This document shows, in pieces, positions 26,158 to 35,156 of a stretch of DNA of 64,000 bases; position 1 is the first letter of the stretch, and every line of letters begins with the position of its first letter. Location of the stretch: contig NZ_JODM01000021.1 of assembly GCF_000717995.1 (NCBI RefSeq), positions 1-64,000 of the forward strand, read 5' to 3'. A program made the position numbers and the translations under genes. The notes under the pieces were generated by a model that searched no databases, was not told where the DNA came from, and saw only the letters and a list, made by a program, of their open reading frames with translations. The DNA comes from Streptomyces violaceorubidus. GTDB taxonomy: Bacteria; Actinomycetota; Actinomycetes; Streptomycetales; Streptomycetaceae.

Positions 26158-26503
26158 GCGAACGACCCCCGCGGGGCCGCCTCCACTCCGGGGGCGGCCC
26201 CTTCGCCGTTCACCGGGCCCCGGGCTGCGAGCTTCGCCACACGCCGCGGCCCGGCCGGTGCCCCGGCGGCTCCGGACCGGTGTCCGCGGATCCCCAGGTC
26301 AGCGCGGCGAGCCCGGGCCGGGCGAACACGCTCCGTCACCGTTTCCCCATCGCGTCGCCACAGACCGTTGTGCAACCCTGTCCCGAGTTCCGCCGTCCGA
26401 GCTACGGGGGGACCATGGTGAGGTACCGGCGCCGAACCGCCGGAGCCGACCGACCCGACCCTGAGCGCAGGGGGTAACCGACCGGACGAACACCGAGGAG
26501 CCC
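26158..26503 (+). other. Protease-LCP gap with terminator
   Basis: A 346-bp non-coding gap. GGGGCCGCC (26173-26181) pairs with GGCGGCCCC (26193-26201), a terminator for the protease gene. The rest should contain the LCP promoter, but I see no convincing box pair. Confidence 0.5.
26173..26201 (+). terminator. Terminator after the protease gene
   Basis: Nine-base GC stem around an 11-base loop, starting 16 bases after the stop codon. A TTCG follows but no T run. Confidence 0.65.
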
Positions 26504-27652
26504 ATGTCCGCCCAGAGCACGCCGGATCCTGCGATACCCGGCCCCGGCCAGTCCCGTACCACCGGACCCGGTCACCGGGGCAAGGGCCGCCGCCGCAGGC
26601 CCAGAGCCAAGCGGCGCAAGGCCCTGCTCGTCGCGGCCTGGAGCGCCGCGGGCATCGTGGTCCTGGGCGGCACCGGAGCCGGAGTCCTGTACTTCAAGCT
26701 CAACGGCAACCTCACGAGCGTCGACATCAACCAGGCGCTCGGCGCCGACCGGCCGGAGAAGGCCGACAACGGCTCCGAGAACATCCTGGTCCTCGGCTCC
26801 GACACCCGTTCCGGCGGCAACAAGAAGCTCGGCGGCGGCACCGACGACGGCACCGCCCGCTCGGACACCGCGATGATCGTGCACGTCTACAAGGGCCACA
26901 AGAAGGCCAGCGTGGTCTCCATCCCGCGCGACACCCTCGTCGACCGCCCCGACTGCACCGGCACCGACGGCGGCGACCACCCCGCCGCCGACGGCGTGAT
27001 GTTCAACTCCGCCTACTCCACCGGCGGCGCCGCCTGCGCCGTGAAGACCGTCGAGTCGCTCAGCGGCCTGCGCATGGACCACTACCTGGAGGTCGACTTC
27101 AGCGGCTTCCAGAACCTCGTCGACGACCTCGGCGGCGTCCGGGTCACCACCACCGCGGACATCAAGGACCCCGACAGCCACCTCGACCTCCGGGCCGGCA
27201 CCCACCGGCTCGACGGCGAGCAGGCCCTCGGCCTGGTCCGCACCCGGCACGGCGTCGGCGACGGCTCCGACCTCGGCCGCATCCAGCTCCAGCAGGCCTT
27301 CGTCAAGGCCCTGGTCGACCAGGTCAAGCACGTCGGGCTGCTCGGCAACCCCAAGAAGCTCTACGACATCGCCGACACCGCCACCAAGACCGTCACCACC
27401 GACTCCGACCTGGGCTCCGTGAACTCCCTGATGTCCTTCGCGAGCGGCCTGAAAGGCATCGGCGCGGGCAACATGCACATGGTCACCATGCCGGTGGTCT
27501 ACGACCCCGCCGACGCCAACCGCGTCCTGGTCGAGAAGGACAAGGCCCAGCAGGTCTTCACGGCCCTGAAGAACGACCGCCCGATCCCCGGGGCGGCCAC
27601 GCGGGGCACCGCCACCGGTGAGGCCAAGGGCGTCGTCAACACCGGGGAATAG
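26504..27652 (+). CDS. LCP (LytR-CpsA-Psr) family cell-wall glycopolymer ligase
   Basis: A 382-residue membrane-anchored enzyme of the family that transfers polyprenyl-linked glycopolymers such as teichoic acids or polysaccharide onto peptidoglycan. A basic cytoplasmic N-terminus ([13 protein letters not shown]) is followed by one membrane helix at about 45-67. The extracellular LCP domain shows [38 protein letters not shown] and LVRTRHG...DLGRIQLQQ, the conserved Arg/Asp set that binds the pyrophosphate. ATG at 26504. Its stop codon overlaps the SigR promoter of rpmE. Confidence 0.92.
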   Translation: MSAQSTPDPAIPGPGQSRTTGPGHRGKGRRRRPRAKRRKALLVAAWSAAGIVVLGGTGAGVLYFKLNGNLTSVDINQALGADRPEKADNGSENILVLGSDTRSGGNKKLGGGTDDGTARSDTAMIVHVYKGHKKASVVSIPRDTLVDRPDCTGTDGGDHPAADGVMFNSAYSTGGAACAVKTVESLSGLRMDHYLEVDFSGFQNLVDDLGGVRVTTTADIKDPDSHLDLRAGTHRLDGEQALGLVRTRHGVGDGSDLGRIQLQQAFVKALVDQVKHVGLLGNPKKLYDIADTATKTVTTDSDLGSVNSLMSFASGLKGIGAGNMHMVTMPVVYDPADANRVLVEKDKAQQVFTALKNDRPIPGAATRGTATGEAKGVVNTGE

Positions 27653-27671
27653 ATCACCCCGCCCCCCGGTT
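27646..27671 (+). promoter_or_regulatory. SigR-type promoter for rpmE
   Basis: GGAAT (27646-27650), exactly 18 bases, then GTT (27669-27671). This matches the GGAAT-N18/19-GTT consensus of the thiol-oxidative-stress sigma factor SigR, and S. coelicolor rpmE is a recalled SigR target. The -35 element overlaps the LCP stop codon, and the 5' leader would be about 100 bases. Confidence 0.8.
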
Positions 27672-27776
27672 TTGGGGGATGGCGCCAGTCCTGGCAGACT
27701 GGTACGTCGGCTCCGGTTCACGCTCCCGCATCCCGCGGCTGCGACCCGGCGCCCTCCCGGAACAGTAGGAGACACC

Positions 27777-27998
27777 TTGAAGCGCGAGATCCACCCCGAG
27801 TACGTCGAGACGCAGGTCAGCTGCACCTGTGGCGCGTCGTTCACCACCCGCAGCACCATCCAGTCCGGCACCATCCGGGCCGAGGTCTGCTCCGAGTGCC
27901 ACCCGTTCTACACGGGCAAGCAGAAGATCCTCGACACCGGTGGCCGCGTGGCCCGCTTCGAGGCCCGCTTCGGCAAGGCTGCCGGCTCCAAGAAGTAG
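27777..27998 (+). CDS. rpmE: 50S ribosomal protein L31
   Basis: A 73-residue ribosomal protein of the central protuberance, starting with TTG (reads [16 protein letters not shown]). It is the zinc-binding C+ form, with Cys in CTCGASF and [10 protein letters not shown]. The family normally starts at exactly KREIHPEY, and TAGGAG lies just upstream, so the TTG is favoured although longer in-frame ATG and GTG starts exist. The SigR promoter upstream ties its expression to thiol stress, in keeping with a zinc-thiolate site. An intrinsic terminator follows. Confidence 0.93.
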   Translation: MKREIHPEYVETQVSCTCGASFTTRSTIQSGTIRAEVCSECHPFYTGKQKILDTGGRVARFEARFGKAAGSKK

Positions 27999-28010
27999 CG
28001 AGCCCCCAAT

Positions 28011-28063
28011 CGCCGGTCCACGGCCGCATCCCCTCCCCGGGGAGCGCCGGGACCGGCGTTTTT
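28011..28063 (+). terminator. Intrinsic terminator after rpmE
   Basis: CGCCGGTCC (28011-28019) pairs with GGACCGGCG (28050-28058) and is followed directly by TTTTT. A classic hairpin plus T run, rare in this genome. Confidence 0.85.
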
Positions 28064-28107
28064 GGTCGCCCGCCTTCCCCTTCCCAAGCAGCAAGCAGGA
28101 GCCCAAG

Positions 28108-29184
28108 ATGTTCGAGGCCGTCGAGGAACTCGTCGCCGAGCACGCCGACCTGGAGAAAAAGCTCGCCGACCCGTCGGTCCACTCCGACCAGGCCAACGCG
28201 CGCAAGCTGAACAAGCGGTACGCCGAGCTGACCCCGATCGTCGCCACGTTCCGCTCCTGGAAGCAGACCGGCGACGACATCGAGACCGCGCGCGAGTTCG
28301 CGGCCGACGACCCGGACTTCGCCGCCGAGGTCAAGGAGTTGGACAAGCAGCGCGACGAGCTCACCGAGAAGCTGCGCCTGCTGCTCGTCCCGCGCGACCC
28401 CAGCGACGACAAGGACGTCATCCTCGAGATCAAGGCGGGCGCGGGCGGCGACGAGTCGGCGCTCTTCGCCGGCGACCTGCTGCGCATGTACCTGCGGTAC
28501 GCCGAGCGGGTCGGCTGGAAGACCGAGATCATCGACGCCACCGAGTCCGAGCTGGGCGGCTACAAGGACGTCCAGGTCGCCGTGAAGACCAAGGGCGGCC
28601 AGGGCGCCACCGAGCCCGGCCAGGGCGTCTGGGCGCGGCTGAAGTACGAGGGCGGCGTGCACCGCGTGCAGCGGGTGCCCGCGACCGAGTCCCAGGGCCG
28701 GATCCACACCTCCGCGGCGGGTGTCCTGGTGACCCCGGAGGCCGAGGAGATCGACGTCGAGATCAACCCCAACGACCTCCGCATCGACGTCTACCGGTCC
28801 TCGGGCCCCGGCGGCCAGTCCGTCAACACCACCGACTCCGCCGTGCGCATCACGCACATCCCGACCGGAGTCGTCGCCTCCTGCCAGAACGAGAAGAGCC
28901 AGCTGCAGAACAAGGAGCAGGCGATGCGTATCCTGCGCTCCAGGCTGCTCGCGGCGGCGCAGGAGGAGGCGGAGAAGGAGGCCGCGGACGCCCGGCGCAG
29001 CCAGGTCCGCACCGTCGACCGCTCCGAGAAGATCCGCACGTACAACTTCCCGGAGAACCGCATCTCGGACCACCGTGTCGGCTTCAAGGCGTACAACCTG
29101 GACCAGGTCCTGGACGGCGACCTCGACTCGGTGATCCAGGCCTGCGTCGACGCGGACTCGGCTGCCAAGCTCGCCGCCGCCTAA
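28108..29184 (+). CDS. prfA: Peptide chain release factor 1
   Basis: Recognises UAA and UAG and triggers peptide release. The 358 residues contain the PAT tripeptide of RF1 ([15 protein letters not shown]) and the catalytic GGQ loop in [16 protein letters not shown]. An acidic helical N-terminal domain ([19 protein letters not shown]) and C-terminal [20 protein letters not shown] are typical. The ATG at 28108 follows AGCAGGAGCC. Its Gln in GGQ is the substrate of PrmC, encoded 29 bases downstream, so the two form a functional pair. Confidence 0.96.
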   Translation: MFEAVEELVAEHADLEKKLADPSVHSDQANARKLNKRYAELTPIVATFRSWKQTGDDIETAREFAADDPDFAAEVKELDKQRDELTEKLRLLLVPRDPSDDKDVILEIKAGAGGDESALFAGDLLRMYLRYAERVGWKTEIIDATESELGGYKDVQVAVKTKGGQGATEPGQGVWARLKYEGGVHRVQRVPATESQGRIHTSAAGVLVTPEAEEIDVEINPNDLRIDVYRSSGPGGQSVNTTDSAVRITHIPTGVVASCQNEKSQLQNKEQAMRILRSRLLAAAQEEAEKEAADARRSQVRTVDRSEKIRTYNFPENRISDHRVGFKAYNLDQVLDGDLDSVIQACVDADSAAKLAAA

Positions 29185-29213
29185 GCCCCCGTACGACTGC
29201 CCGGAGGACCAGC

Positions 29214-30059
29214 GTGAACCTGCTGCTCATGGAGGTGGCCCAGGCCACCCAGCGGCTGGCCGACGCCGGCGTGCCCTCGCCGCGCACCGACGCGGAGGAA
29301 CTCGCGGCGTACCTGCACGGCGTCAAGCGGGGCGAGCTGCACACCGTGCCGGACGCGGACTTCGACGCCCGGTACTGGGAGGTCGTCGCCCGGCGCGAGG
29401 CACGCGAGCCGCTCCAGCACATCACCGGCCGCGCCTACTTCCGCTACCTGGAACTCCAGGTCGGCCCCGGCGTCTTCGTGCCCCGCCCCGAGACCGAGTC
29501 GGTCGTCGGCTGGGCCATAGACGCGGTGCGCGCCATGGACGTCGTCGAGCCCTGCATCGTCGATCTGTGCACCGGCTCCGGCGCCATCGCGCTCGCCCTC
29601 GCCCAGGAGGTGCCGCGCTCGCGCGTGCACGCCGTGGAGCTGTCCGAGGACGCCCTGGTGTGGACCCGCAGGAACATGGAGGGGTCCAGGGTCGACCTGC
29701 GCCAGGGAGACGCCCTGACGGCCTTCCCGGACCTCGACGGCCAGGTCGACCTGGTCGTCTCCAACCCGCCGTACATCCCGCTCACCGAGTGGGAGTACGT
29801 CGCCCCCGAGGCCCGGGACCACGATCCCGAGCTGGCCCTGTTCTCCGGCGAGGACGGCCTCGACCTGATCCGCGGCCTGGAACGCACCGCGCACCGGCTG
29901 CTGCGCCCCGGCGGCGTGGTCGTCGTCGAGCACGCCGACACCCAGGGCGGCCAGGTGCCGTGGATCTTCACCGAGGAGCGGGGCTGGGCCGACGCGGCCG
30001 ACCATCCCGACCTCAACAACCGCCCCAGGTTCGCGACCGCCCGCAAGGCCCTGCCGTGA
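29214..30059 (+). CDS. prmC: Release-factor glutamine methyltransferase
   Basis: SAM-dependent N5-methylation of the GGQ glutamine of RF1 and RF2. The 281 residues show the helical N-terminal domain, the PRPETESVV motif, a SAM-binding loop in VDLCTGSGAIALALA, and the catalytic NPPYIP near residue 186. GTG at 29214 with CGGAGGA upstream. The stop TGA overlaps a GTG that opens a 19-codon mini-ORF leading into the next gene. Confidence 0.94.
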   Translation: MNLLLMEVAQATQRLADAGVPSPRTDAEELAAYLHGVKRGELHTVPDADFDARYWEVVARREAREPLQHITGRAYFRYLELQVGPGVFVPRPETESVVGWAIDAVRAMDVVEPCIVDLCTGSGAIALALAQEVPRSRVHAVELSEDALVWTRRNMEGSRVDLRQGDALTAFPDLDGQVDLVVSNPPYIPLTEWEYVAPEARDHDPELALFSGEDGLDLIRGLERTAHRLLRPGGVVVVEHADTQGGQVPWIFTEERGWADAADHPDLNNRPRFATARKALP

Positions 30060-30115
30060 GCGACCGCACCCCGCTGACTTCGATCCCGCAGTACGTGTAC
30101 GAGGAGGCCCGCTAA
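30056..30115 (+). CDS. Possible 19-codon coupling mini-ORF between prmC and the Sua5 gene
   Basis: GTG at 30056 overlaps the prmC stop (GTGA). The frame encodes 19 residues and ends in TAA at 30113-30115, directly abutting the ATG of the next gene. GAGGAGG near its end is the ribosome site of that gene. It may serve only to carry ribosomes across the gap. There is no known peptide function. Confidence 0.3.
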   Translation: MSDRTPLTSIPQYVYEEAR

Positions 30116-30763
30116 ATGGCACGGCGATACGACACCAACGACGCGACCGACCGAGTGACCGGTCTGCGCGAGGCCGCCTCCGCCGTCCGCCGTGGCGAGC
30201 TCGTGGTGCTGCCGACGGACACCGTGTACGGCATCGGCGCCGACGCCTTCACCGCGGAGGCCGTCGGTGACCTGCTGGAGGCCAAGGGGCGGGGCCGCAA
30301 CATGCCCTCCCCGGTCCTCATCGGCTCGCCCAACACCCTGCACGGCCTGGTCACGGACTTCTCCGAGATGGCCTGGGAACTGGTCGACGCCTTCTGGCCC
30401 GGCGCGCTGACCCTGGTCGCCAAGCACCAGCCGTCCCTCCAGTGGGACCTGGGCGAGACCCGGGGCACGGTCGCTGTCCGCATGCCGCTGCACCCGGTCG
30501 CCATCGAGCTGCTCACCGAGGTCGGCCCGATGGCCGTCTCCTCCGCCAACCTCACCGGCCACCCGGCCCCCGAGGACTGCGACGCCGCCCAGCAGATGCT
30601 CGGCGACTCCGTCTCCGTCTACCTCGACGGCGGTCCGACCCCCGGCATCGTCCCGTCGTCCATCGTCGACGTCACCCGCGAGGTGCCGGTCCTGCTGCGC
30701 GCGGGCGCGCTGTCGGCGGAGGAGCTGCGCAAGGTGGTACCCGACCTCGAGGTGGCGAATTGA
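30116..30763 (+). CDS. L-threonylcarbamoyladenylate synthase (Sua5/TsaC/YrdC family)
   Basis: Makes threonylcarbamoyl-AMP from threonine, bicarbonate and ATP for the t6A modification of tRNAs reading ANN codons. The 215 residues form a single YrdC domain: VLPTDTVYGIGADAF, KGRGRNMPSPVLIGS, FWPGALTLV, VAVRMPLHP and SSANLTGHPA. The C-terminus is short, so it is TsaC-like rather than full Sua5. The ATG follows GAGGAGG. Its TGA overlaps the TTG start of the phosphatase-like gene, so the row prfA-prmC-sua5-ptp is probably one operon. Confidence 0.92.
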   Translation: MARRYDTNDATDRVTGLREAASAVRRGELVVLPTDTVYGIGADAFTAEAVGDLLEAKGRGRNMPSPVLIGSPNTLHGLVTDFSEMAWELVDAFWPGALTLVAKHQPSLQWDLGETRGTVAVRMPLHPVAIELLTEVGPMAVSSANLTGHPAPEDCDAAQQMLGDSVSVYLDGGPTPGIVPSSIVDVTREVPVLLRAGALSAEELRKVVPDLEVAN

Positions 30764-31440
30764 CGGCCCCTGGGACGGGGCGTGGCATAGGCAACGGGGA
30801 ACGCGCCGCGGAGATCACGACCACGTTCGTCGGACTTCCGCGCGACAGCTTCCGCATCCTCCACGTCAGCACCGGAAACGTCTGCCGCTCGCCCATCACC
30901 GAGCGGCTGACCCGGCACGCGGTGCAGGAGCGGCTCGGTGTGCTGGGCGGCGGCCTGATCGTGGAGAGCGCGGGCACCTGGGGCCATGAAGGCGCCCCCA
31001 TGGAGGCGAACGCCGAGACGGTCCTCACGGACTTCGGCGCCGACCCCGCCGGTTTCACCGGCCGCGAGCTGCTCGACGAGCACGTGATCCGCGCCGACCT
31101 GGTGCTCACCGCGACCCGCGACCACCGGGCCCAGGTCATCTCCATGGGCCACTCGGCGGGTCTGCGCACGTTCACCCTGAAGGAGTTCACCCGCCTGGTG
31201 AACGCCATCGACCCGGCGACGCTGCCTCCCCTGGAGGACGGCGTGGTCACCCGCGCCCGCGCCCTGGTCCGCGCGGCCGCCGCGCTGCGCGGGTGGCTCC
31301 TGGCACCCACGGTGGAGGCGGACGAGGTGTACGACCCGTACGGCGCCCCCCTGACCTTCTTCCGGTCGATCGGCGACGAGATACACCAGGCCCTGGACCC
31401 CGTGGTGACGGCGCTGACGGGGGTCCCCGCGCGGGCGTGA
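30760..31440 (+). CDS. Low-molecular-weight protein tyrosine phosphatase homologue lacking the catalytic Cys
   Basis: A 226-residue protein with the low-molecular-weight phosphatase fold. The P-loop reads HVSTGNVCRSPITE. In active enzymes the first position of C-x5-R-S is Cys, but here it is Ser37, read clearly as AGC. The loop Arg and a C-terminal DPYG with the general-acid Asp are kept. It is therefore likely a pseudophosphatase that binds phosphoprotein or phosphate without turnover. TTG start overlapping the previous stop with GAGGTGG upstream; a later start cannot be excluded. The N-terminal 28 residues precede the domain. Confidence 0.82.
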   Translation: MTAPGTGRGIGNGERAAEITTTFVGLPRDSFRILHVSTGNVCRSPITERLTRHAVQERLGVLGGGLIVESAGTWGHEGAPMEANAETVLTDFGADPAGFTGRELLDEHVIRADLVLTATRDHRAQVISMGHSAGLRTFTLKEFTRLVNAIDPATLPPLEDGVVTRARALVRAAAALRGWLLAPTVEADEVYDPYGAPLTFFRSIGDEIHQALDPVVTALTGVPARA

Positions 31441-31534
31441 GGCGTGGGCGGTTCCCGGGCGGGTGTGAGGCGGGGTGGGGCTTGCGGGCCTACATTGGTC
31501 GTACGTCACCGTCGACGCATGCCCGGAGCGCATC

Positions 31535-32791
31535 ATGTCGGTCACCCACGACATCATCGAGGCCGATGACAGCTCGCTCGGCGTCCTGCTGCGCCAGGAC
31601 CCCGAGCTGGCCGAGATCCTGTTCGCCGAAGGCCGTCGGCAGTCGACGACCCTCCAGCTGATCGCCGCCGAGAACTTCACCTCCCCCGCCGTGCTGGCCG
31701 CCCTCGGCTCGCCGCTGGCCAACAAGTACGCCGAGGGCTACCCGGGCGCCCGCCACCACGGCGGCTGCGAGATCGTCGACGTCGCCGAGCGGCTGGCGGC
31801 GGAGCGGGCCCAGGCGCTGTTCGGCGCCGAGCACGCCAATGTGCAGCCGCACTCCGGCTCCTCCGCCGTGCTGGCCGCCTACGCCGCACTGCTGCGCCCC
31901 GGCGACACCGTCCTCGCGCTGGGCCTGCCCCACGGCGGCCACCTCACCCACGGCTCGCCGGGGAACTTCTCCGGCCGCTGGTTCGACTTCGTCGGCTACG
32001 GCGTGGACGCGGAGACCGGACTGATCGACTACGACCAGGTGCGCACCCTGGCCCGCACCCACCGACCCAAGGCCATCGTGTGCGGCTCCATCGCCTACCC
32101 CCGCCACATCGACCACGCCGCCTTCCGCGCCATCGCCGACGAGGTGGGCGCCTACCTCATCGCGGACGCCGCGCACCCGATCGGCCTGGTCGCCGGGGGA
32201 GCGGCGCCCAGCCCGGTGCCGTACGCCGACATCGTCTGCGCCACCACGCACAAGGTGCTGCGCGGACCCCGCGGCGGCATGATTCTTTGCGGAAGCGAAC
32301 TGTCCGAGCGGGTCGACCGGGCCGTCTTCCCCTTCACCCAGGGCGGGGCCCAGATGCACACCATCGCCGCCAAGGCCGTCGCCTTCGGCGAGGCGGCGAC
32401 CCCCGCCTTCGCCGCCTACGCCCACCAGGTGGTCGCCAACGCGCGGGCGCTCGCGGCCCACCTGGCGGCCGAGGGCCTGGTCGTCACCACCGGCGGCACG
32501 GACACCCACCTGCTCACCGTCGACCCCACCCCGCTCGGCGTCGACGGCAAGGCCGCACGCGGACGGCTGGCGGCGGCCGGGATCGTCCTGGACTGCTGCG
32601 CGCTGCCGCACGGCGACGCCCGGGGGCTGCGCCTGGGCACGGCGGCGGTGACCACGCAGGGCATGGGGGAGCGGGAGATGCGGGCGGTGGCCACGCTGCT
32701 CGCGGGGGTGCTCAGGGGAGACACGGAGGCCACCGCGGCACGCGACGACGTACGGGATCTGGTCACGGAGTTTCCCCCGTATCCGGAATGA
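31535..32791 (+). CDS. glyA: Serine hydroxymethyltransferase-like PLP enzyme
   Basis: A 418-residue fold-I PLP enzyme closest to SHMT, which interconverts serine and glycine with tetrahydrofolate. QLIAAENFTS, NKYAEGYPGARHHGG, HGGHLTHGSPGNFSG and PLP Lys240 in ATTHKVLRGPRGG are SHMT hallmarks. Several normally invariant positions differ: HSGSSAVLAAY where SGSQAN is usual, and LGLPHGG where LDLxHGG is usual. It may be a specialised paralogue with altered folate or substrate use. ATG at 31535 was chosen by family start. A TACATT box at 31491-31496 could be its -10. Confidence 0.85.
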   Translation: MSVTHDIIEADDSSLGVLLRQDPELAEILFAEGRRQSTTLQLIAAENFTSPAVLAALGSPLANKYAEGYPGARHHGGCEIVDVAERLAAERAQALFGAEHANVQPHSGSSAVLAAYAALLRPGDTVLALGLPHGGHLTHGSPGNFSGRWFDFVGYGVDAETGLIDYDQVRTLARTHRPKAIVCGSIAYPRHIDHAAFRAIADEVGAYLIADAAHPIGLVAGGAAPSPVPYADIVCATTHKVLRGPRGGMILCGSELSERVDRAVFPFTQGGAQMHTIAAKAVAFGEAATPAFAAYAHQVVANARALAAHLAAEGLVVTTGGTDTHLLTVDPTPLGVDGKAARGRLAAAGIVLDCCALPHGDARGLRLGTAAVTTQGMGEREMRAVATLLAGVLRGDTEATAARDDVRDLVTEFPPYPE

Positions 32792-32921
32792 GGCAGGGTA
32801 GGCGCACACGCGTGCACAGCCACACGTGCAACCATCGTCGCTACCCGGAAGTCCTCATCCATATGCCTGCATGGCTAGGCTGTGAGGCCGGGAATGGCCA
32901 GCGAGACCTGTGGGGAAGCCC

Positions 32922-34235
32922 GTGCGTGAATACCTGCTGACGCTCTGCGTCACGGCCGCGGTGACGTATCTGCTGACGGGGCCGGTACGGAAGTTCGCGA
33001 TCGTGGCGGGGGCGATGCCGGAGATCCGGGCACGTGACGTGCACCGGGAACCCACTCCGCGGCTCGGCGGGATCGCCATGTTCTTCGGGCTGTGCGCGGG
33101 CCTGCTGGTCGCCGACCACCTGACCAACCTCCACCAGGTCTTCGAGAAGTCCAACGAGCCGCGGGCACTGCTCTCCGGCGCCGCCCTGATCTGGCTGATC
33201 GGTGTGCTGGACGACAAGTTCGAGATCGACGCCCTGATCAAGCTGGGCAGCCAGATGATCGCGGCCGGCGTGATGGTGGTGCAGGGTCTGACGATCCTGT
33301 GGCTGCCCATCCCCACCGTGGGCACGGTCGCGCTGACCCAGTGGCAGGGCACCCTCCTGACGGTGGCCCTGGTCGTGGTGACCATCAACGCGGTCAACTT
33401 CGTGGACGGCCTCGACGGTCTCGCGGCCGGCGTGGTGTGCATCGCGGCGGCCGCGTTCTTCATGTACGCCTACCGGATCTGGTACTCGTACGGCATCGAG
33501 GCAGCGGCGCCCGCCTCGCTGTTCGCGGCGATCCTGATGGGCATGTGCCTGGGCTTCCTGCCGCACAACATCCACCCCGCGCGCATCTTCATGGGCGACT
33601 CGGGCTCGATGCTGATCGGCCTGGTCCTGGCGGCGAGCGCGATCTCCATCACCGGCCAGGTGGACCCGGACAGCCTCTTCGGCGGCTCCGAGCGCAACAC
33701 CGTGCACCAGATGGTGCCGGTCTACATCCCGCTGCTGATGCCGCTCACCATCATCGCCATCCCGGCCGCCGACCTGATCCTGGCGATCGTGCGCCGGACC
33801 TGGCGCGGCCAGTCGCCGTTCGCGGCGGATCGGGGGCACCTGCACCACCGGCTGCTGGAGATCGGCCACTCGCACAGCCGCGCGGTGCTGATCATGTACT
33901 TCTTCTCGGCGCTGATCGCGTTCGGCGCGCTCGCCTACTCGGTGAACGCGGCGTCGATGTGGATCGTGCTGGGCGTCGTCTTCCTCAGCGCGATCGGCCT
34001 GGTGCTGCTCCTGCTGCCGCGCTTCACCCCGCGCGCCCCCCGGTGGGCCGAGAGCTTCGTTCCGCCGCGCTACCGGCGCCGTCGCCGGACGGCCGCCGTC
34101 ACCGCGGGCGAGGGCGCGGACGAGGGCGAGGACGGCGCCGAGGCCGTCGCGGACGAGGAACGGGTTCCGGTCACCGCGGGCGTCTCCGGCGTCAACGGGG
34201 CGACCGCCGTCGGGTCTCGTACGCGTACCAGGTGA
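32922..34235 (+). CDS. Undecaprenyl-phosphate GlcNAc-1-phosphate transferase family (WecA/TagO/MraY-like)
   Basis: Polytopic membrane enzyme that links a sugar-1-phosphate to the lipid carrier, the first step of wall glycopolymer synthesis. The 437 residues have about 10-11 membrane helices. Catalytic motifs are DVHREPTPRLGG, VLDDKF, NAVNFVDGLDGLAAG, HPARIFMGDSGSMLIG and the loop HLHHRLLEIGHS. The C-terminal 50 residues are an acidic/basic cytoplasmic tail. GTG at 32922 (MREYLLTL) is favoured by GGGGAAG upstream; GTG at 32910 is possible. A TAGGCT box lies at 32876-32881. It directly precedes the atp operon. Confidence 0.92.
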   Translation: MREYLLTLCVTAAVTYLLTGPVRKFAIVAGAMPEIRARDVHREPTPRLGGIAMFFGLCAGLLVADHLTNLHQVFEKSNEPRALLSGAALIWLIGVLDDKFEIDALIKLGSQMIAAGVMVVQGLTILWLPIPTVGTVALTQWQGTLLTVALVVVTINAVNFVDGLDGLAAGVVCIAAAAFFMYAYRIWYSYGIEAAAPASLFAAILMGMCLGFLPHNIHPARIFMGDSGSMLIGLVLAASAISITGQVDPDSLFGGSERNTVHQMVPVYIPLLMPLTIIAIPAADLILAIVRRTWRGQSPFAADRGHLHHRLLEIGHSHSRAVLIMYFFSALIAFGALAYSVNAASMWIVLGVVFLSAIGLVLLLLPRFTPRAPRWAESFVPPRYRRRRRTAAVTAGEGADEGEDGAEAVADEERVPVTAGVSGVNGATAVGSRTRTR

Positions 34236-34350
34236 GAGCGGAAAATGCCGCAATACCAGACAAGTTGGCGTCGTGACTGCACAGACGCGCACGGTCACTC
34301 TCACGTGTGACAGCAAGCACACCCAGAGGTAAAGACCTCATCAAATAGTT

Positions 34351-34366
34351 TGTGATACGGTTCACG
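34351..34366. promoter_or_regulatory. CRP-like site upstream of atpI
   Basis: TGTGA-N6-TCACG, one base from the classical TGTGA-N6-TCACA half-site pair. It lies 130 bases before atpI in the wecA-atpI gap, so cAMP receptor protein or a relative may act on the ATP synthase operon. This is inferred. Confidence 0.4.
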
Positions 34367-34496
34367 AGTATCCCCCGGGTAGAGCCCAAGGACCGTAGTG
34401 CGACGGTCTCTTGTACGTCAGGACCTCGTCCGGCTCGGGGCTACGCTCGTCCATGACGACACCTGCCCCCTGTGTGTTGAAAGCGGAGTTGCCGCC

Positions 34497-34931
34497 ATGC
34501 CGTCCAATGACGTCCGGATCCTGCTTCAGGCTGCCGTGCCCACGGCTGCCGTCGGCGCTGTAGCCGCCGTCGTCAGCGCCGTGGTCGCCGGCGGCAAGGG
34601 CGCGGTCGGAGCCGTCGTCGCGACCGTGGTTGCGATGCTCTTCATGGGAATCGGCCTCTACGTCCTGCAGCGCACCGCCAAATCGCTTCCGCACCTGTTC
34701 CAGGCGATGGGCCTGATGCTCTACGCGGCACAGATCCTGCTGCTGTTCGTCTTCCTCGCCGCGTTCAAGAACACGACGCTGTTCAACCCCCGGTCCTTCG
34801 CGATCACCCTGGTCGCCGTCACGCTCGCGTGGATCGCCGCGCAGACGCGGGCGCACATGAAGGCCAAGATCCTTTACGTCGAACCCGAACCGAAGGGCGA
34901 AAAGCCCGAAAAGACGGGTCACTCGTCGTGA
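34497..34931 (+). CDS. atpI: ATP synthase protein I
   Basis: A 144-residue membrane protein with four hydrophobic helices. It is the usual first gene of actinobacterial atp operons and is thought to assist c-ring assembly or cation handling. The ATG at 34497 (MPSNDVRILLQAAVPTA) matches the family start as I recall it and has GCGGAG upstream; earlier in-frame ATGs at 34398 and 34454 give an unlikely polar extension. The tail is Lys/Glu-rich (KGEKPEKTG). A 225-bp gap separates it from atpB. Confidence 0.9.
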   Translation: MPSNDVRILLQAAVPTAAVGAVAAVVSAVVAGGKGAVGAVVATVVAMLFMGIGLYVLQRTAKSLPHLFQAMGLMLYAAQILLLFVFLAAFKNTTLFNPRSFAITLVAVTLAWIAAQTRAHMKAKILYVEPEPKGEKPEKTGHSS

Positions 34932-35156
34932 GGGGTAGGGCCGCGATAAAGAGGCATGTGAAGTCCTGCTATCGTCCGGTGCCAACTGCGGCATCGCGGG
35001 CGCGGGCATCTCGGCTGACGCCTGTTGAATCGCGAGGCGAGATGCCCCACAGCCGCCCCCACATCCGTAACACCAGTCCCGTGCCGAACAGCGGCCCCGC
35101 GCCGCGCCGACACAACGAGGTTGCCGTATCCATGCGCCACGCTGAAGGAGCCCGCG

